From Rothia mucilaginosa (lineage in GTDB: Bacteria; Actinomycetota; Actinomycetes; Actinomycetales; Micrococcaceae), in assembly GCF_001061665.1 (NCBI RefSeq), contig NZ_JVSP01000016.1, positions 1 through 64,000 of the forward strand: a DNA stretch of 64,000 nucleotides. The letters are read 5' to 3'. A model generated the notes under the pieces. That model did not search any database. It was not told where the DNA came from and was given only the letters and a program-made list of their open reading frames with translations. This document shows positions 61,166 through 64,000 of this stretch, piece after piece. A program made the translations under genes and the position numbers. Each line of letters opens with the position of its first letter. The first letter of the stretch is position 1.

Positions 61166-62620
61166 ATGGCTAAACATCTGAACCGGGCCGCGCCCTCCTC
61201 CACTACCTCAAACATCAGCGATCAAGCGTTGACCCCCGACGAGCCCCGCGTCTCGACGAAGAGTGCGGGGACGGCTCGGTCTACCCTCCCTGCAACGGCT
61301 GATTCCTCGGATGCTCGCCCTATTCGTCGGCTGCCCGCCTACCGCACCTGGGTCCCGGCGCTGCTGATCTGGATTCTTTCCTGCGCGGTTCACTTCGGCA
61401 TCTTTGCGCTCTCCCTCTCCCGAGACCTGCAGCATCCCATGAGCAAGGTCAACCGGAACCTCGACTACCTGTCTTACCTGAACATTTGGGACGCCCTCTT
61501 CTACGAGCGTATCTATAAACACGGCTACCCCCAGGAGTTGCCCTTCCTTCCCGACGGAACGGTAAACCACAACACCTGGGCGTTCATGCCCCTGCAGTCG
61601 GTGCTCAGCGGTGGGGTATCCAATGTTTTCGGTATTGACTACCGCCTGGCGTCGGTCCTGGTGACCCTCGCTGCCGGTTGCGCGTTGTCCCTCGTGCTCT
61701 ACCGCCTTTTCGTGGGTTCCCTGAACTGGAGTGCCCGAGGCGTCTTCGACACCCGCCCGCAGGCGGGGGATGAATCCCGCAACCGCCTGGCGCTGTGGGC
61801 CCTGGCCGTGTACGCCCTGAGCCCCGCAAGCCCAATCTTTGTCACCGGTTACGCTGAAGCCCTCTCGACCCTGTTCCTGGCCCTGTGCGCGTGGTGCGTG
61901 GTGCGTAACCGCTACCTTCTGCTGCTTCCCGTGGCCCTTTGCGCGGCCCTGTCCCGGCCGGTGGGTGTGCCGCTGGGTGCCTTCGTGGGTCTGTGGTGGC
62001 TCTGGTGCACGGTTGCCGACTACCGCGACCGCACCGGCGGCATCCTGCGGCTATCGCTCTCGGATGCGTGGGCTGCGTTCCGCGGCCGCCTCGGCCAGCT
62101 TCTGAGCGCCCTGGTGGTGTGCTCCTTCGCCTTCGTGCACCCTCTGCACGCCGCCCTCCGCACCGGACGCCCCGATGCGTACCTCGCGACGGAGCTGGGC
62201 TGGAGCGGTCGCAAGCCTGAAGAGGGACACCTCATCTTTATCCAGTGGGTCAAGCAATGGGACGAATACCTTGGCGGATCCCTTCCCTGGGAAATCGTGG
62301 CGCTATTCTTCGTGGCGCTCATCCTGGGCTTCTACTGGTGGATTTCGCTCAAGGGCAATCGTTCCCTGCTACACCCCGCACTGTGGCTGTGGACGGCCTG
62401 CTACGCCGGATACCTCTTCATCTTCTGGCTCCCCATTACCTCCACGCCTCGTATCATCCTGCCGATGTTTACCCTCTCCCTGCTGGTGGCCTCCTATCTG
62501 CCCAAGAGTCGCGTCTATCGCCCGGGGCTGGTCCTTCTCGGGGTGCTGGCCTCCGCTGCGTGGGTCCACATGTTCTGGGGAGGCCCGGATACCATTAGGA
62601 ACATTTGGTTTATCCCCTAG
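61166..62620 (+). CDS. GT-C membrane glycosyltransferase, PIG-V-like mannosyltransferase
   Basis: An integral membrane protein of 484 residues with about ten hydrophobic segments. A polar Ser/Thr-rich N-terminus of about 60 residues precedes the first helix. The motif LNIWDALFYERIYKHGYP resembles the WD-containing luminal loop of PIG-V-type mannosyltransferases, and LSPASPIFVTGYAEALSTLF with ALSRPVGVPLG is typical of that group. It probably uses polyprenyl-phosphomannose to add mannose outside the membrane, which would fit the MptB-like protein at 44.1 kb. Substrate inferred only. Single gene in the rightward direction. Confidence 0.75.
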   Translation: MAKHLNRAAPSSTTSNISDQALTPDEPRVSTKSAGTARSTLPATADSSDARPIRRLPAYRTWVPALLIWILSCAVHFGIFALSLSRDLQHPMSKVNRNLDYLSYLNIWDALFYERIYKHGYPQELPFLPDGTVNHNTWAFMPLQSVLSGGVSNVFGIDYRLASVLVTLAAGCALSLVLYRLFVGSLNWSARGVFDTRPQAGDESRNRLALWALAVYALSPASPIFVTGYAEALSTLFLALCAWCVVRNRYLLLLPVALCAALSRPVGVPLGAFVGLWWLWCTVADYRDRTGGILRLSLSDAWAAFRGRLGQLLSALVVCSFAFVHPLHAALRTGRPDAYLATELGWSGRKPEEGHLIFIQWVKQWDEYLGGSLPWEIVALFFVALILGFYWWISLKGNRSLLHPALWLWTACYAGYLFIFWLPITSTPRIILPMFTLSLLVASYLPKSRVYRPGLVLLGVLASAAWVHMFWGGPDTIRNIWFIP

Positions 62621-63027
62621 AAATCTATCCCGAGAAATTTATCCCCAAGAAAGTGGGTGCTCCGTGCGCTAAATGCGGGGAGAGATGGCATACCGGTGCG
62701 CGGGGGAGTGTGGCTTCCGCGGGCTAGGGCTTGAGAGAAAACATACCGGACAACGCTTGCGGGGGAGTGCCCCCTCATCGGTGCCTGATGCACCTCGGGT
62801 TTGGGACGGCTGGGGTTTTACAGATTAAAAACGGGTGGCGTATCCGCTCCGGCACTGCAGATACGCCACCCAAACACACCACACTCCACAAGACAATGCA
62901 GAGCGCGCGGGAATAAACCATCCCGCAAGGTCCCCGCGTTCCCTGCCTCGCACCACGGTAGGCGTAGACAGAGAAGACGGGAGTATGCGACCTTCGGGGC
63001 GAGGTGCCCGTCCGGAAGATTTATAGA
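62621..63027. other. Intergenic region with terminator hairpin
   Basis: A perfect 12-bp stem GGGTGGCGTATC (62833-62844) / GATACGCCACCC (62860-62871) with a 15-base loop. It lies about 210 bases after the GT-C gene and probably ends its transcript. I found no gene in this stretch; the open frames on both strands have no recognisable features. Confidence 0.6.
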
Positions 63028-63204
63028 AGCTCCCATACCGGTTCCATCAGGTAGGAATCGGAGTGGTCGCTCCTTCCGATGGTGAAGCATTCCCGTGCGG
63101 AGTGAAGACCACAATGGCAGGAGTCAACAGCCTGCAGGAAACGCTCGGAGGAGTCCGAAAATAATCGATGCCCTCATGGAACCGGATGATCGGTGATGGG
63201 AGCT
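63028..63204. other. Long imperfect inverted repeat, possible structured RNA
   Basis: AGCTCCCAT (63028-63036) and CCGGTTCCAT (63038-63047) are inverse to ATGGAACCGG (63176-63185) and ATGGGAGCT (63196-63204). The enclosed 128 bases form smaller hairpins: ATCGGA (63057-63062) / TCCGAT (63075-63080), and GCAGG/CCTGC near 63117-63135. This gives a multibranch fold on paper. I cannot match it to a known RNA, and the strand is unknown. Confidence 0.4.
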
Positions 63205-63536
63205 CCTGTAGATAGAATAACCTTAAAGCGCGCCTAAAGTAAACCTTCAACCAATAATTTAACCTTATTGTTATAATTCCTAGTCATCGCGTTATTGATA
63301 GTCGTTCAACACCCTCTGGGGGTTGCATAACTAGACTCCCGGAACTTTGGTCCGTTTGACGCTCTTCACCGTTATTAAATCGTGATAAATTCCATGACGC
63401 TGATGTCTAAAAGAACCTCGAGTCGCGCGCGGTCAATCGTCACGGAGCGTCAAAAAACGTCATTTTGTCACGTAATTTATTCCGGCGGCGAGAAAATATG
63501 CGCCCCGCCCGCGCTGTGGCATAATCAGAAGCGTCA
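63205..63536 (+). promoter_or_regulatory. Intergenic region with promoter for the FMN riboswitch
   Basis: A+T-rich sequence without a gene. Near its end TGGCATAAT (63517-63525) is an extended -10 type box placing the transcript start near 63532, directly before the riboswitch. No convincing -35 is visible. Confidence 0.5.
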
Positions 63537-63726
63537 TCGTGCTCCGGGGTCGGTGAAATTCCGAACCGGCGGTCACAGCCCGCGAACCGTTTCGCCCGCA
63601 TCGAGCAGACTCGCGTTCACCGCCCGACTATTTACGGCGGCGAACCACCGAGCACCCGAGCAGGCAGACGGCCGAACCGGTGAAAATCCGGTGCCGACAG
63701 TACAGTCTGGATGGAAGGTAGCACGA
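63537..63726 (+). ncRNA. FMN riboswitch (RFN element)
   Basis: P1 is TCGTGCT (63537-63543) / AGCACGA (63720-63726). Core strings are GGGGTCGGTGAAATTCCGAA, CCGGCGGTCACAGCCCGCGA, the later AACCGGTGAAAATCCGGTGC and CCGACAGTACAGTCTGGATG. A long variable arm occupies the middle (about 63590-63660). Binding of FMN normally turns riboflavin synthesis or uptake genes off. Confidence 0.95.
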
Positions 63727-63765
63727 GCAGAAAACGGCAGGTCCCGCCCCTCACGGAGGTGTCTG

Positions 63766-63799
63766 CGACCCCACCGGCGGTACAACGCGGTGGGGGTCG
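63766..63799 (+). terminator. Expression-platform hairpin after the FMN riboswitch
   Basis: CGACCCCACCG (63766-63776) pairs with CGGTGGGGGTCG (63788-63799) with one bulge, followed by TGTT. It may be the terminator formed on FMN binding. About 180 further leader bases lie before the ATG. Confidence 0.5.
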
Positions 63800-63976
63800 T
63801 GTTCGGCGTTTCGTCGTGGCACCCCGAAGGGCCCGCAGATCTTGCCCACACACCGGAGCCGGCGCATCCACCCCGTGATGCGCCCGGAATCGATGAGTTC
63901 TGTTCCTCTCCCCGGAGCCGCCGCAGATGCGCACACAGCGCATCCGGAATACGTCCACACACGAGAGGAAAGAATC

Positions 63977-64000
63977 ATGGACATTCTGCGGTGGCTCTTC
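63977..64000 (+). CDS. Start of FMN-riboswitch-controlled gene, cut by window edge
   Basis: ATG 63977 follows GAGAGGAAAG and encodes MDILRWLF before the window ends. Its place behind an FMN riboswitch means riboflavin transport or synthesis. The short hydrophobic beginning is compatible with the PnuC-like riboflavin transporter RibM of Actinobacteria. Eight residues are too few to decide. Confidence 0.6.

Noticed and set aside
63028-63204. A second FMN or a cobalamin riboswitch
   Set aside because: None of the conserved core strings of these families appear on either strand.
62818-63250. Small minus-strand genes of 67-98 codons between the GT-C gene and the riboswitch
   Set aside because: They have no recognisable domain or ribosome-binding site and overlap the inverted-repeat structures.

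Overview
The window looks like a chromosomal segment of a Gram-positive actinobacterium of the Micrococcaceae, most likely Rothia (an inference from gene content, not from a search). Supporting signs are fairly high G+C coding sequence, frequent GTG starts, an actinobacterial FAS-II cluster (fabD-fabH-acpP-fabF), paralogous lipoproteins resembling DUF6318, many secreted proteins with S-layer homology (SLH) domains, LAxTG-type sortase substrates, lipomannan-type GT-C mannosyltransferases and a type I-E CRISPR-Cas system.

Layout. 1-1.4 kb: leftward lipoprotein and secreted-protein pair, the second cut by the left edge. 1.8-2.9 kb: ZapE-like ATPase. 3.0-15.6 kb: complete type I-E CRISPR-Cas locus. 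cas3 is leftward; cas8e-cas11-cas7e-cas5e-cas6e and cas1-cas2 are rightward; an array of 45 repeats and 44 spacers follows. The cas3/cas8e intergenic region carries a degenerate two-repeat mini-array whose short pseudo-spacer matches a site with an AAG PAM just upstream of the cas8e -35 box. This looks like a CreR-type self-repression guide and is the main find. 15.7-18 kb: PnuC-like transporter and a Tat-exported SLH protein. 18.3-24.1 kb: two wall-anchored beta-propeller paralogues. 24.3-28 kb: tRNA-Glu, three lipoprotein paralogues, msrA. 28.2-29.1 kb: Nif3-like protein. 29.2-40.4 kb: six tandem leftward SLH surface proteins built from shuffled modules. 40.8-46 kb: yaaA, rnpB, def, tRNA-His, orn, an MptB-like mannosyltransferase, tRNA-Arg. 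46-56.8 kb: a membrane-anchored HNH nuclease, ssb, rplS, lepB, rnhB, a DUF2469 gene, yraN-comM-dprA and a XerC-type recombinase. 57-60.9 kb: FAS-II genes. 61.2-62.6 kb: a GT-C membrane protein. 63.5-64 kb: an FMN riboswitch and the first codons of the gene it controls.

How the parts work together. The CRISPR locus has every component of a working I-E system, plus a built-in guide that could let Cascade throttle its own operon. ssb and the yraN-comM-dprA operon share a three-block promoter module about 145 bp long with near-identical spacing, suggesting that these DNA-uptake and DNA-processing genes are co-regulated. The SLH, LAxTG and lipoprotein genes together form a large cell-surface island that has grown by duplication: terminators, leaders and coding blocks are all copied between neighbours.
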